DNA of 64,000 nt from Eudoraea adriatica DSM 19308 (GCF_000382125.1 NZ_KB907553.1:62001-126000), one strand, 5' to 3'; positions 28,256 through 36,585 are shown, counted from the first letter of the stretch. Notes: generated by a model from the letters alone, not told the origin. Numbers and translations: made by a program.

Positions 28256-28616
28256 TAACGACGCCGGATATTTCTCTTCTCCAAATGTTACCAATTTAAC
28301 TGTTGCCGGAGCTGATGATACAAGTGAGACAATCAGGCTTAGGGACGTTACCCAGGGTATATTCACCAATGTAGTTCTTAATGACTTTGATGAAGGGTTT
28401 GACCTAGACGGAGATACAGGAGATAACCCTACCGGGCAAGGTGTCCTGGACGGAGCTCTTGGTGTAATTGATGTAACTTTTAACAATGTAATTACAAAAC
28501 TAAAAAATGATACAGGTTTTAATTTCACAGAAGCCTATTTTATTTCAGGTGATGGTAATGGAACAGGTACAGATGTTTCTGCCTGGGGTACAGGCTGGAC
28601 CGTAGGTATTAACTAA
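28254..28616 (+). pseudogene. 3' fragment of another beta-helix lipoprotein gene
   Basis: A frame without its own start codon runs from the junction to TAA and encodes about 120 residues beginning SNDAGYFSSPNVTNLTV and ending WGTGWTVGIN. Composition and blocks (LRDVTQGIFTNVV, ALGVIDVTFNNV) resemble the C-terminal ends of the same beta-helix lipoprotein family as the gene at 25989, but it is not a copy of that gene's end. A terminator follows, as expected for the true 3' end of a once intact gene. It begins inside the pit fragment at a short imperfect repeat. Confidence 0.65.
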
Positions 28617-28639
28617 TAAAAAATTAAAATACGGATTAT

Positions 28640-28668
28640 AAAGCCCGGTAATACCGGGCTTTGTTTTG
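28640..28668 (+). terminator. intrinsic terminator after gene fragment
   Basis: AAAGCCCGGTA pairs with TACCGGGCTTT, followed by GTTTTG. It fits the native terminator of the truncated beta-helix gene. Confidence 0.8.
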
Positions 28669-28770
28669 AAGTAAGGGTACTTTGACTCTAAAGTTCGGGC
28701 GTAATTAGTTAGTTGGATGTTCAAGCAATGAAGTTCTTTACCTTTTGCTTTACTTTTGTCCCGCTTTTTA

Positions 28771-28837
28771 ATAACCTTTTTGTTACACAATAGTAATATT
28801 TGGTTAACCTTAATTTTACATTGAGGTCTTTCTTTTG
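28771..28837 (+). promoter_or_regulatory. Pho-box-like 11-bp hexamer array and promoter of the free-standing domain gene
   Basis: Five consecutive hexamers in strict 11-bp register: 28771 ATAACC, 28782 GTTACA, 28793 GTAATA, 28804 TTAACC, 28815 TTTACA. The last one ends 13 bases before TTTG (28834-28837) and 37 bases before the ATG at 28858, the same geometry as at the TonB receptor promoter. Confidence 0.7.
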
Positions 28838-28857
28838 CAATAAAATTTAAGTGAGCG

Positions 28858-29259
28858 ATGAAAGAATTGGTATTGGTATTTTCTCTTCTATTTACAGGGC
28901 TTCTGTTTTCACAGCACGAGGGTTCTGTTGCCGGAACAATACTGGACAAAGAAATGAATAATGAACCTATGCTTTTTGCTAACGTTCAACTTAAAAATAC
29001 CTCCAAAAGTATACAGACCAATTTCCATGGAAATTTTGAAATACATGACATTAAAGCCGGGGATCACATTCTGGTAGTTACTTACTTGGGATATGAGACT
29101 TTAGAAATCCCAATTAGTATTGAGGAAGATAAGACTACAAGAGTGATTGATGAACTCGTAGCCAAAAAAATAAGTCTCGATGAAATTGCGGGTTTGTATA
29201 AAAAATCAGAAGAAACTGCATACAGTACTACTATTTCTGAACAAAGTTCAGGTAAATAA
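28858..29259 (+). CDS. free-standing carboxypeptidase-like regulatory domain protein
   Basis: The 133-residue protein has a signal peptide (about 1-19) and one carboxypeptidase-like regulatory domain (about 22-100, with NNEPMLFANV and YLGYETLEIP) that matches the N-terminal domain of the TonB receptor at 23129. It ends about 30 residues after a SLDEI segment that aligns with the receptor TonB box, so plug and barrel are absent. Own promoter array and terminator argue that it is expressed and not debris. It may be a periplasmic partner of receptors, or the retained head of a lost receptor. Confidence 0.75.
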   Translation: MKELVLVFSLLFTGLLFSQHEGSVAGTILDKEMNNEPMLFANVQLKNTSKSIQTNFHGNFEIHDIKAGDHILVVTYLGYETLEIPISIEEDKTTRVIDELVAKKISLDEIAGLYKKSEETAYSTTISEQSSGK

Positions 29260-29282
29260 GAATTACTTTAGGCATTAAACTA

Positions 29283-29312
29283 AAACATCCCGCTATGAGC
29301 GGGATGTTTTTA
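29283..29312. terminator. bidirectional intrinsic terminator
   Basis: ACATCCCGC and GCGGGATGT form a nine-base stem with five-base loop and T run, between two convergent genes. Confidence 0.88.
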
Positions 29313-29333
29313 TTATGATTAGCTTTTTGTTGC

Positions 29334-29696
29334 TTACTTATTGCTATCAGCAAGTCTGGTAGCATTCTTAACACCATTTATACTCGCTATTTCATTATTG
29401 CTGTATACAACCTCCTTCATGGTATTATTGGACCAGAAAAGCCACTTGCCGGTTTTATCTCCATTTTTATAGCTGCCCTGGGAAATCTTATTGCCCGAAG
29501 CATCATAATTAATCCACTCTCCGTGTAATTGACCTTTTAGATTAAAAGTCCCTTCCTGGCTTACTATTCCATTGTCATGATAATCCGTAACTTCTATTAA
29601 GTTGGTTTTATCATTAAATTTCTGTTCTCTCCTATCCTGTCCATAGACAAATACCGCTGTAAATGCCAATACAATTAATAAAACTGTTTTCTTCAT
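29334..29696 (-). CDS. secreted MORN/YwqK-like repeat protein
   Basis: The 120-residue protein has a signal peptide (1-19, ending VYGQ) and repeated motifs of the type YHDNGIVSQEG, LHGEWINYDASG and KTGKWLFWSNN, which are the MORN/YwqK repeats common in secreted Bacteroidota proteins. The fold is a small beta-sheet; the molecular role is unknown. It sits between the free-standing domain gene and the Pit gene. A four-hexamer array lies 44 bases upstream of its start, reading on the opposite strand. Confidence 0.75.
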   Translation of the reverse strand: MKKTVLLIVLAFTAVFVYGQDRREQKFNDKTNLIEVTDYHDNGIVSQEGTFNLKGQLHGEWINYDASGNKISQGSYKNGDKTGKWLFWSNNTMKEVVYSNNEIASINGVKNATRLADSNK

Positions 29697-29740
29697 GATT
29701 ACTCCCTTTTCAATTTATAATAGTACAAAGATAAATAATT

Positions 29741-29779
29741 TTAACTTTAAATCAACTATTACTTAACATTAAATTTACA
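29741..29779 (+). promoter_or_regulatory. Pho-box-like array of four hexamers, orientation away from nearest gene
   Basis: Perfect 11-bp register: 29741 TTAACT, 29752 TCAACT, 29763 TTAACA, 29774 TTTACA. On this strand it points toward the Pit gene 400 bp away, while the nearest gene (MORN-like) runs leftward. An ATTG lies about 15 bases downstream where the other arrays have TTTG at 13. It could activate in either direction, or drive a short untranslated transcript. Confidence 0.6.
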
Positions 29780-30116
29780 TTGAAAACGAAAAATATTGAT
29801 TATTAGTATCTTACCAACTTAATTTTTTTAAAATATTCGTTAGATTTTGTGCTCTCTAAGTTTTAAGAACCTGTCTTTGCAGATTATTTGAAATAAATAG
29901 AATTTGATCTTACATAAAACCTGAATAACCCACTTCCATAAATTCGCTGTGAAAAATAAATTTCTATAGGGTGGTAAAAAAACCTGTTTATAGCTTTCCA
30001 AATATCTTATGGTCTCAAATGTAACATTAAAGAGAATATCCTTACTTTGCAATAGACTTGGAAACAGACTTTATAGTTTAAGCATTAGAGATAAATCTCA
30101 ATTTTAATTATAAATG
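29780..30116. other. gene-free stretch upstream of Pit
   Basis: No convincing gene. A 70-codon leftward frame (29840-30052) contains LFFTANLWKW, which faintly recalls the start of Y1 (IS200-like/RAYT) transposases, but lacks the HUH motif and is probably decayed or accidental. Confidence 0.5.
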
Positions 30117-30144
30117 ATAACTTTAAGGTAACACATCAAAAATA
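30117..30144 (+). promoter_or_regulatory. Pho-box-like hexamers at the Pit promoter
   Basis: ATAACT (30117) and GTAACA (30128) are 11 bp apart; a degenerate third site (AAAATA, 30139) would keep the register. From that third site, TTTA at 30158 is again 13 bases away and the ATG is 40 bases away, close to the geometry of the two clear arrays. Confidence 0.5.
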
Positions 30145-30184
30145 CATACTTAGGATATTTACCAATTAATCCTTTTTACTCTTA

Positions 30185-32446
30185 ATGGATAATATTTACT
30201 TATTTATGATAATAGCATTGGCCTTCCTGGCCATTGCGGATCTTGTAGTTGGCGTTAGTAACGATGCAGTAAATTTTTTGAATTCAGCTATAGGGTCAAA
30301 GGCCATTTCTTTCAATACTATAATGATAGTAGCCAGTGTTGGGATTGCATTTGGTGCAATGTCTTCCAGCGGAATGATGGAGGTGGCGCGCAAGGGGATC
30401 TTCAATCCTGGTGAATTCTTCTTTGCTGAAATAATTATAATATTTATGGCCGTGATGATTACAGATATCCTGTTACTGGATTTCTTTAACACTCTGGGCA
30501 TGCCAACCTCAACCACAGTTTCAATTGTATTTGAATTATTAGGAGCTGCTGTGGCCGTATCCCTTCTAAAAATATGGGCAGCAGATGGGAGTTTCGCAGA
30601 TTTGAGCATGTATATCAATACTGATAAAGCCACGGAAATTATACTGGGTATCATCCTTTCTGTTATAATAGCCTTTACTATTGGGGCCCTTATACAATTT
30701 ATTGCCCGATTACTGATTACTTTCAGATTTGAAGACAAACCCAAGTGGCGTGGGGCTATTTTTGGTGGTTTTGCATTAACGGCTATCGTGTACTTTATCC
30801 TTATAAAAGGGCTTAAAAGTGCAAACCTTTTTGGTGGAATAATTACAGATTACGTTGCCCAGCAACCTGAACTATTTATTCTGTCAAATTTAATTTTTTG
30901 GTCCATCATATCCCGCATTTTTACCGGTGTCTTTAAATGGAATATTTATACTGTAATTATTGTTGTAGGTACCTTTGCGCTAGCCATGGCCTTTGCCGGA
31001 AATGATTTGGTAAATTTCATTGGTGTCCCAATTGCTGCGTTGCAGTCTTTTCAGGATTGGCAGGGAACCGGAATTCCAGCATCAGAATATACTATGGAAA
31101 GCTTATCTGCAGCGGTTCGAACTCCTGTGATGCTTTTGCTTCTGGCAGGAATTATTATGATAATTACCCTGTGGTTTTCTTCAAAAGCAAGGAGTGTTGT
31201 AAAAACGAGTGTTGATCTGTCAAGACAAAATCAGGGTGAAGAAAAATTTCAACCAAACTTCCTGTCCAGGCAGGTAGTTAAATATTCTATTAAGGTTTTT
31301 GATAAGGTAAATGATGTCTTCCCTAAAAGTTTACAAAAAAAGGTAAATCAGCAATTCGCCCAAACCTATGATTATTCATTAACAAGTAAGGTTAAAGATT
31401 TACCCGCCTTCGACCTGGTTCGCGCTGCCGTAAATCTTATGGTGGCAAGTGTTTTGATTTCCATTGCTCCCTCAATGAAATTACCTCTTTCCACCACTTA
31501 TGTGACCTTTATGGTGGCTATGGGGACCTCACTGGCCGATCGTGCCTGGGGTACAGAAAGTGCTGTCTACAGGGTTGCAGGTGTGTTTAATGTAATTGGT
31601 GGTTGGTTCCTAACCGCAATTATTGCATTTTCGGCAGCAGCTCTGGTGGCCCTAATAATCCATTTTGGCGGTATAATTGCAGTTGGATTTCTATTGTTAT
31701 TTGCCGCAATTCTGATAACCAGAAATTATTTGAATCACAGAAAATCCAACAGACTTGCCAAGTTGGAATATGGTCTGAAAAGAGCTGAGAGCAGTTCTAT
31801 TCAAGGGGTAATTGAAGAAAGTGCGGATAACATAACCAGTGTTATTAAGCGAAGTAATAAAATCTATACACATGCTATAGATGGCCTTGCAAGACATGAT
31901 TTGGAAATGCTAAAGAAAAGCAAGAAACAAGTTTTAAAACTTTCGGCTGAAATAGATGATCTCAGGGATAATATATTTTATTTTATAAAGAACCTGGATG
32001 AGAATAATATTGGTGCCAGTAATTTTTATTTAAATATTTTGGACTATCTTCAGGATATTGCGCAATCACTTGAATATATTGGAAAGATCAGCTATAAACA
32101 TGTAAACAATAATCATAAAAAACTTACCTACAGCCAGATTAAGGAATTAAAAGAATTGGATATCGAAATGGAATCGCTTTTTGACAAAACAAAAGTTGCT
32201 TTTGAAGACCGGCAGTTTCAGAAAATCGCTGAAGTGCTGGCTCATAAAGAAGATATGTTTAATTTATTGACTCAAAAAATTTCAAGACAAATCACAAGAA
32301 CAAGGGGAGAAGAGTCCAGTCCTAAAAATACTACCTTATATTTCAATATTTTAACTGAGACCAAGGATCTCGTAACAGCAACCCTGAATTTAATGGAAAT
32401 ATACTACCAGGAATACGACAGCAATATTCAGCCGGCAACCTTATAG
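30185..32446 (+). CDS. inorganic phosphate transporter (Pit/PHO4 family) with PhoU-like C-terminus
   Basis: Inner-membrane low-affinity phosphate symporter of 753 residues. The PHO4 signature occurs in both halves (GVSNDAVNFLNSAIGSKA near 24-41; STTYVTFMVAMGTSLADRAWG near 438-458), within about a dozen hydrophobic segments up to residue 520. The last 200 residues are helical and charged, like PhoU/DUF47 proteins that are separate genes in other bacteria; the fused domain may sense or gate transport. Convergent with the Na/Pi cotransporter gene. The promoter carries Pho-box-like hexamers. Confidence 0.92.
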   Translation: MDNIYLFMIIALAFLAIADLVVGVSNDAVNFLNSAIGSKAISFNTIMIVASVGIAFGAMSSSGMMEVARKGIFNPGEFFFAEIIIIFMAVMITDILLLDFFNTLGMPTSTTVSIVFELLGAAVAVSLLKIWAADGSFADLSMYINTDKATEIILGIILSVIIAFTIGALIQFIARLLITFRFEDKPKWRGAIFGGFALTAIVYFILIKGLKSANLFGGIITDYVAQQPELFILSNLIFWSIISRIFTGVFKWNIYTVIIVVGTFALAMAFAGNDLVNFIGVPIAALQSFQDWQGTGIPASEYTMESLSAAVRTPVMLLLLAGIIMIITLWFSSKARSVVKTSVDLSRQNQGEEKFQPNFLSRQVVKYSIKVFDKVNDVFPKSLQKKVNQQFAQTYDYSLTSKVKDLPAFDLVRAAVNLMVASVLISIAPSMKLPLSTTYVTFMVAMGTSLADRAWGTESAVYRVAGVFNVIGGWFLTAIIAFSAAALVALIIHFGGIIAVGFLLLFAAILITRNYLNHRKSNRLAKLEYGLKRAESSSIQGVIEESADNITSVIKRSNKIYTHAIDGLARHDLEMLKKSKKQVLKLSAEIDDLRDNIFYFIKNLDENNIGASNFYLNILDYLQDIAQSLEYIGKISYKHVNNNHKKLTYSQIKELKELDIEMESLFDKTKVAFEDRQFQKIAEVLAHKEDMFNLLTQKISRQITRTRGEESSPKNTTLYFNILTETKDLVTATLNLMEIYYQEYDSNIQPATL

Positions 32447-32562
32447 TTCATCAACTAAGTCAGCTGTTATAATTGAATTCCCCCTTCCTTAAATTCTAAA
32501 TTATACTATAAAAAAGTTAGCCTAAGGACTCCTTATACAAAGTCATTTTAAGGTTGAGCCAA

Positions 32563-34338
32563 TTATGCTGCAGTATTCATATGGTTTACTCCTTCTTGTA
32601 TTTCATTTAACAATGGATCTTTCGATGTGTATAAAATCTGAGCAACCTCTATTAGTTTCTCCATAAGAACTTTTACATTATCGTGGTCATTAACCAGTGA
32701 TGATGCCATATCCGTAGTTATCAGATCTTCCCTGATTAGTCTATCGATATTAACATTTTCTTTTTCTAAACTATATTCAATTTTGTTGCGAAGAACATTT
32801 AATTCCTTGTGAAATTCCTCTCTTGATAATTCAGTCCTATACAGAAATATAACCCTTAAAACGGTTATAACCAACTTTCTATAATTATTGTATCTGTCTT
32901 TTATATAGGTGTTTTCGGACCCCAAATATTTTGAAACATTCCGGTTTAATTCCCTGACGTCGCGAATGATTTCCACCATATTCCTGTTTGCCAGTTTTAG
33001 TTGCATAATTCGACTATTCTGGGTCTCGGTTAAATTTAGAGTACTTTGGGCCAGGGTAGCATATTTAATAATTTCGCCGTAAATAGTCTTCACTTTAGAC
33101 AGGTATAAGGCTCTTACATCTGTCTTAAAATCTTCCACAGATTTCTTAATTACTTTTTTGGTCTTTAAATCCGACAAAATATCCGATCGATGAATATTCA
33201 GTGCGTGAGTAACAATTTCAAAAATTGCATTCTTGTATAGATAATCTGTCTCTTTAAACAAGGTTGCTATGGCGGTCTCCGGATACTTTAACATTTTATC
33301 ATCCAAATATTTTGGTACTTCTATGGCCTTTTCGGGGAGTATTATCTCCGGGACCATTTTCTCAACAAGACGGGCTATAGGCTTAATAAGCCAAACCAGT
33401 ATAAATGTATTCAGGACATTGAAAATCGTGTGGAATAAGGAAATCGCAACCGGAGCTGCTGCAACGTTTACAAATGGTGATGCAGAACCTAATTTCTGTA
33501 CTATCAGGCTAATTAACTGCAAAAAGGGATAGAACACCGCAAGCATCCAGATTACACCCAAAATATTAAAAATAAAATGGGCCCTTGCCGTTCTTTTGGC
33601 CTGGTAATTCCCGACTATTGAAGCAATATTGGCAGTTATGGTAGTACCAATATTTTCGCCGAGAACCATGGCCGCAGCCAATTCAAATGGAATAAGGCCC
33701 TGTGCAGTCATTAATAATGTCAATGCCATAGTAGCACTGGAAGATTGAATAATCAGGGTTAGAAATGTGCCAATTAATAAAAATAGAAGTACAGACCAAA
33801 ATCCTGCATCGGTATACCTCGTAAGAAATTCAAGGATTTGGGGGTTATCATCTATATTGGGCATGGCCTCCTTTAAAAACTGCAATCCAATGAATAAAAT
33901 GGCAAATCCGATGATAAATTCTCCCCAATTTTTTGAATTTTCTTTTTTTGAAAACGTAATTAAAAACCCAACCCCCACTAATGGCAGCGCAATTGCACTC
34001 ATGCTTACTTTAAATCCCAATATTGTAATTAACCATGCTGTAATGGTAGTACCTATATTAGCTCCCATGATTACGCTAATAGCCTCCGGTAAGGTTAGTA
34101 AAGAAGCATTCGAAAAGCTTACCACCATAAGTGTAGTGGCGGAGGAAGATTGTATTACCGATGTGATAAGAAAGCCGGTTGCTATGCCCAAAAACCGTTT
34201 AGATGCCATGGTTGCAAGAATAGACCGCATTTTATTACCCGCAAGCTTTATCAAGGCATCGCTCATTACTTTCATTCCAAAGAGGAATAAGCCCAGAGAG
34301 CCTATCAATTGCAAAATATCTGTAAAACCGTATGCCAT
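32563..34338 (-). CDS. Na/Pi cotransporter family protein with PhoU-like domain
   Basis: Inner-membrane sodium-phosphate symporter (NptA/YjbB type), 591 residues. The inverted-repeat signature QSSSAT occurs twice (63-68 and 198-203), each followed by a GANIGTTIT or GENIGTTITA segment. About eight membrane helices end near residue 330, and a helical PhoU-like domain follows (about 345-565). It is the second phosphate transporter of the locus, convergent with Pit. Two hexamers 11 bp apart lie 41 bases before its ATG. Confidence 0.9.
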   Translation of the reverse strand: MAYGFTDILQLIGSLGLFLFGMKVMSDALIKLAGNKMRSILATMASKRFLGIATGFLITSVIQSSSATTLMVVSFSNASLLTLPEAISVIMGANIGTTITAWLITILGFKVSMSAIALPLVGVGFLITFSKKENSKNWGEFIIGFAILFIGLQFLKEAMPNIDDNPQILEFLTRYTDAGFWSVLLFLLIGTFLTLIIQSSSATMALTLLMTAQGLIPFELAAAMVLGENIGTTITANIASIVGNYQAKRTARAHFIFNILGVIWMLAVFYPFLQLISLIVQKLGSASPFVNVAAAPVAISLFHTIFNVLNTFILVWLIKPIARLVEKMVPEIILPEKAIEVPKYLDDKMLKYPETAIATLFKETDYLYKNAIFEIVTHALNIHRSDILSDLKTKKVIKKSVEDFKTDVRALYLSKVKTIYGEIIKYATLAQSTLNLTETQNSRIMQLKLANRNMVEIIRDVRELNRNVSKYLGSENTYIKDRYNNYRKLVITVLRVIFLYRTELSREEFHKELNVLRNKIEYSLEKENVNIDRLIREDLITTDMASSLVNDHDNVKVLMEKLIEVAQILYTSKDPLLNEIQEGVNHMNTAA

Positions 34339-34379
34339 GTATCTAATGCTTGTCTATTTTTTAAATTTAAGTAACAAAT

Positions 34380-34396
34380 AGTTAATTCTAAGTAAA
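34380..34396 (-). promoter_or_regulatory. weak Pho-box-like pair upstream of the Na/Pi gene
   Basis: Read on the minus strand, TTTACT and TTAACT are spaced 11 bp, 41 bases before the ATG, with TTTA 14 bases downstream. The region is very AT-rich, so a chance match is possible. Confidence 0.35.
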
Positions 34397-34437
34397 TTTA
34401 AGATATTGTAATTCTATCTATTGAAAATAATCAAAAC

Positions 34438-35163
34438 ATGACAAAAGCTTTCTTACTGTTATTTTGTGCCTGGAGTACCACTCTCCTATATGGGCAGCAC
34501 CTTTCTCCTAATCAGGTACTCAACAAAGCCATAGCCTATCACGATCCGCAGGGAAACTGGGTTGATTTTAAAGGGCAGCTCTTCATTACCATGAAGACAC
34601 CTAACAGCAGCGATAGATTAAGTGAAATAACCATTGACCTGCCACGACAATATTTTAAGTTAGTTACCAAAAAAGACAACATAATTACAGAGCAAATTAT
34701 AAATAAGGGGAATTGTAAATTTCTGCTTAATGGCTCTGAAACACTTTCTGAGGATGAAATTGCCAAACACAGATTGACCTGCGAACGTGCCCGGACCATG
34801 AGGAACTATTACACCTATTTATACGGGCTTCCAATGAAACTAAAAAATCCGGGGACCTTACTGGATCGAAAAGTATATCGAAAAACATTTCAGGGAAAAC
34901 TTTATGAGGTGCTCAGGGTTACCTATAAAGAAGCTGTTGGAAAAGATACCTGGTATTTCTATTTTGATTCTGAAACGTATGCCCTTGAAGTTTATCAGTT
35001 TTACCACGATGAAGAAAAAAATGATGGCGAATACATCATTCTTAGTGGTCTGGAAGAAATTAACGGCATTAAAATGCCAAAAATTAGAGCATGGTACTAC
35101 AATAAGGATGATAAATATTTAGGCACGGACACCCTTACCAAAACAAGCCCGCTCAAAGACTGA
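34438..35163 (+). CDS. secreted DUF6503-like protein
   Basis: The 241-residue protein has a signal peptide (1-19, ending LLYGQ). The mature part is beta-rich (EITIDLPRQYFKLV, LYEVLRVTYKEAVGKDTWYFYFD) like the DUF6503 family, which resembles lipoprotein-carrier (LolA/LolB) half-barrels. A role in binding a lipid or lipophilic ligand in the periplasm is plausible but unproven. Divergent from the Na/Pi gene with about 100 bp between them. Confidence 0.7.
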   Translation: MTKAFLLLFCAWSTTLLYGQHLSPNQVLNKAIAYHDPQGNWVDFKGQLFITMKTPNSSDRLSEITIDLPRQYFKLVTKKDNIITEQIINKGNCKFLLNGSETLSEDEIAKHRLTCERARTMRNYYTYLYGLPMKLKNPGTLLDRKVYRKTFQGKLYEVLRVTYKEAVGKDTWYFYFDSETYALEVYQFYHDEEKNDGEYIILSGLEEINGIKMPKIRAWYYNKDDKYLGTDTLTKTSPLKD

Positions 35164-35333
35164 TTAAGAGGTTCGGATAAGCGGATATTCGGGCATTATT
35201 CATACCGTATTATCTCATTTCAGCCCGGTACTTTAACTGACCAAGATCATTTCACAAGAATAAATGCTTTTTTACTTTTAACCAGAGTTATGCTACAAAG
35301 CGTAAAATTTTACAACATCTAAAATCTGGAATT

Positions 35334-35840
35334 ATGAAAAAATTTATTCTAAGTTTATTAGTTATTGGCCTTACTAGCCAGGTATACTCACAGATTACCA
35401 AGGTAGAAGAATTATCAGAGGTTGTAGTTACCGCTGTTAACTACAAATATTTAAATCAAACAGACAACAAAGAGGCCGCTGTTCCTGTTCAAATGTTACA
35501 ACGCAAGGTTGCTGCCTATGATGTAACAACAAAAGATTATTATCAGGATGATTACGAATACTATACCGTGGAATTTTATATTCCTGACGGTAAAATAGTT
35601 GCCGCCTATGATCCTGACGGTAAGATTTTAAGGACTATTGAAAAATTTAATAATATTAAATTACCCACTGCTGTATCTGAAGCTCTATTAGATCGATTCC
35701 CTAACTGGACAGTTGCAAGTGATGTTTATCGGGTTACTTATACAGAAAAAATGGGCGCCAAAAAAGTTTATAAGCTTAAGTTAGAAAATGGTGACAAAGA
35801 AATGAAGATTAAGATGAATGAAGACGGGGAGTTTCTTTAA
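35334..35840 (+). CDS. secreted PepSY-like protein, copy 1
   Basis: The 168-residue protein has a signal peptide (about 1-19), a short LSEVVVTAVNYKYLN segment like a TonB-box or plug start, then a beta-alpha domain with VAAYDPDGKILRTIE and a C-terminal PepSY-like hairpin (KVYKLKLENGDKEMKIKM). It is followed by a close paralog of the same length. Related PepSY-like domain proteins of Bacteroidota are periplasmic; the function here is unknown. Confidence 0.78.
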   Translation: MKKFILSLLVIGLTSQVYSQITKVEELSEVVVTAVNYKYLNQTDNKEAAVPVQMLQRKVAAYDVTTKDYYQDDYEYYTVEFYIPDGKIVAAYDPDGKILRTIEKFNNIKLPTAVSEALLDRFPNWTVASDVYRVTYTEKMGAKKVYKLKLENGDKEMKIKMNEDGEFL

Positions 35841-35898
35841 AATGCAGCAAAGGTAACTCTGATTACATTTACCAGTAATATGTAGTTGTCTTATTGAA

Positions 35899-35934
35899 AA
35901 AAAGGTTCTGCCTTAGTTAGCGGCAGAACCTTTT
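35899..35934 (+). terminator. intrinsic terminator between PepSY-like paralogs
   Basis: AAAAGGTTCTGCC pairs with GGCAGAACCTTTT around a short loop, so each paralog has its own transcript. Confidence 0.88.
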
Positions 35935-36020
35935 AATTTTTAGTATTTTCTTTTTTACAATTTGATCAATTGGCTGAGGCACGACTGATCCAAATCATTT
36001 CAGGAAACTTTGAGGGACGA

Positions 36021-36028
36021 TATCTTTG
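36021..36028 (+). promoter_or_regulatory. candidate -7 box of the second PepSY-like gene
   Basis: TATCTTTG matches TAnnTTTG and lies 50 bases before the preferred ATG at 36079. It supports the downstream start, since the ATG at 36010 would precede the promoter. Confidence 0.45.
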
Positions 36029-36078
36029 TACTATTAATGCCAGAAAGTGGCTATATATTAACTTTAAAACGTACTACC

Positions 36079-36585
36079 ATGAAAAAATTTTGTATCGGTT
36101 TATTGGCTTTTGGGATAGCCGGCCTGACATATTCTCAAGAGGTCAAAGTAGAGGAACTATCTGAAGTTGTTATTGAGGCTGTAAATTATAAGTATTTAAA
36201 TACGTCAGACAACAAAGAAGCTCCGGTACCTGTTAAATTACTCGAGCGTAAAGCGGCGGCATATGATGTTACCACCAAGGATTATTATCAGGATAATTAT
36301 GACTATTACACTGTTTCCTTTGTTATCCCCGACGGGAAATTAGTTGCTGCTTATGGTCCTGATGGTAAAATTTTGAGAACCATTGAAAAATACAACGACG
36401 TTCCATTACCAGATGAAGTTCGTCAAGCATTGCAGGACAGATTCCCAAGCTGGGAGATTGTCAAGGATGTTTATAGAATCAGGTATGAGGATAGAGAAGG
36501 TGCCAAAAAGAACTATAAGATTAAATTAAAAAATGGGGATAAAACAATGAGAGTAATGATGAGTGAGAACGGAGAATTTCTATAA
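36079..36585 (+). CDS. secreted PepSY-like protein, copy 2
   Basis: A 168-residue paralog of the preceding protein, with the same order: signal peptide, LSEVVIEAVNYKYLN, the block AAAYDVTTKDYYQD, GPDGKILRTIE and a C-terminal NGDKTMRVMMSENGEFL. Most of the sequence is conserved, with changes concentrated in the signal peptide and the middle. The frame is open from 36010, but the ATG at 36079 gives a signal peptide and equal length, so it is used. Confidence 0.78.
   Translation: MKKFCIGLLAFGIAGLTYSQEVKVEELSEVVIEAVNYKYLNTSDNKEAPVPVKLLERKAAAYDVTTKDYYQDNYDYYTVSFVIPDGKLVAAYGPDGKILRTIEKYNDVPLPDEVRQALQDRFPSWEIVKDVYRIRYEDREGAKKNYKIKLKNGDKTMRVMMSENGEFL

Noticed and set aside
33767-34381. 204-codon frame antisense to the Na/Pi transporter
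   Set aside because: Mirror of the membrane segments of the real gene, with no recognisable features.
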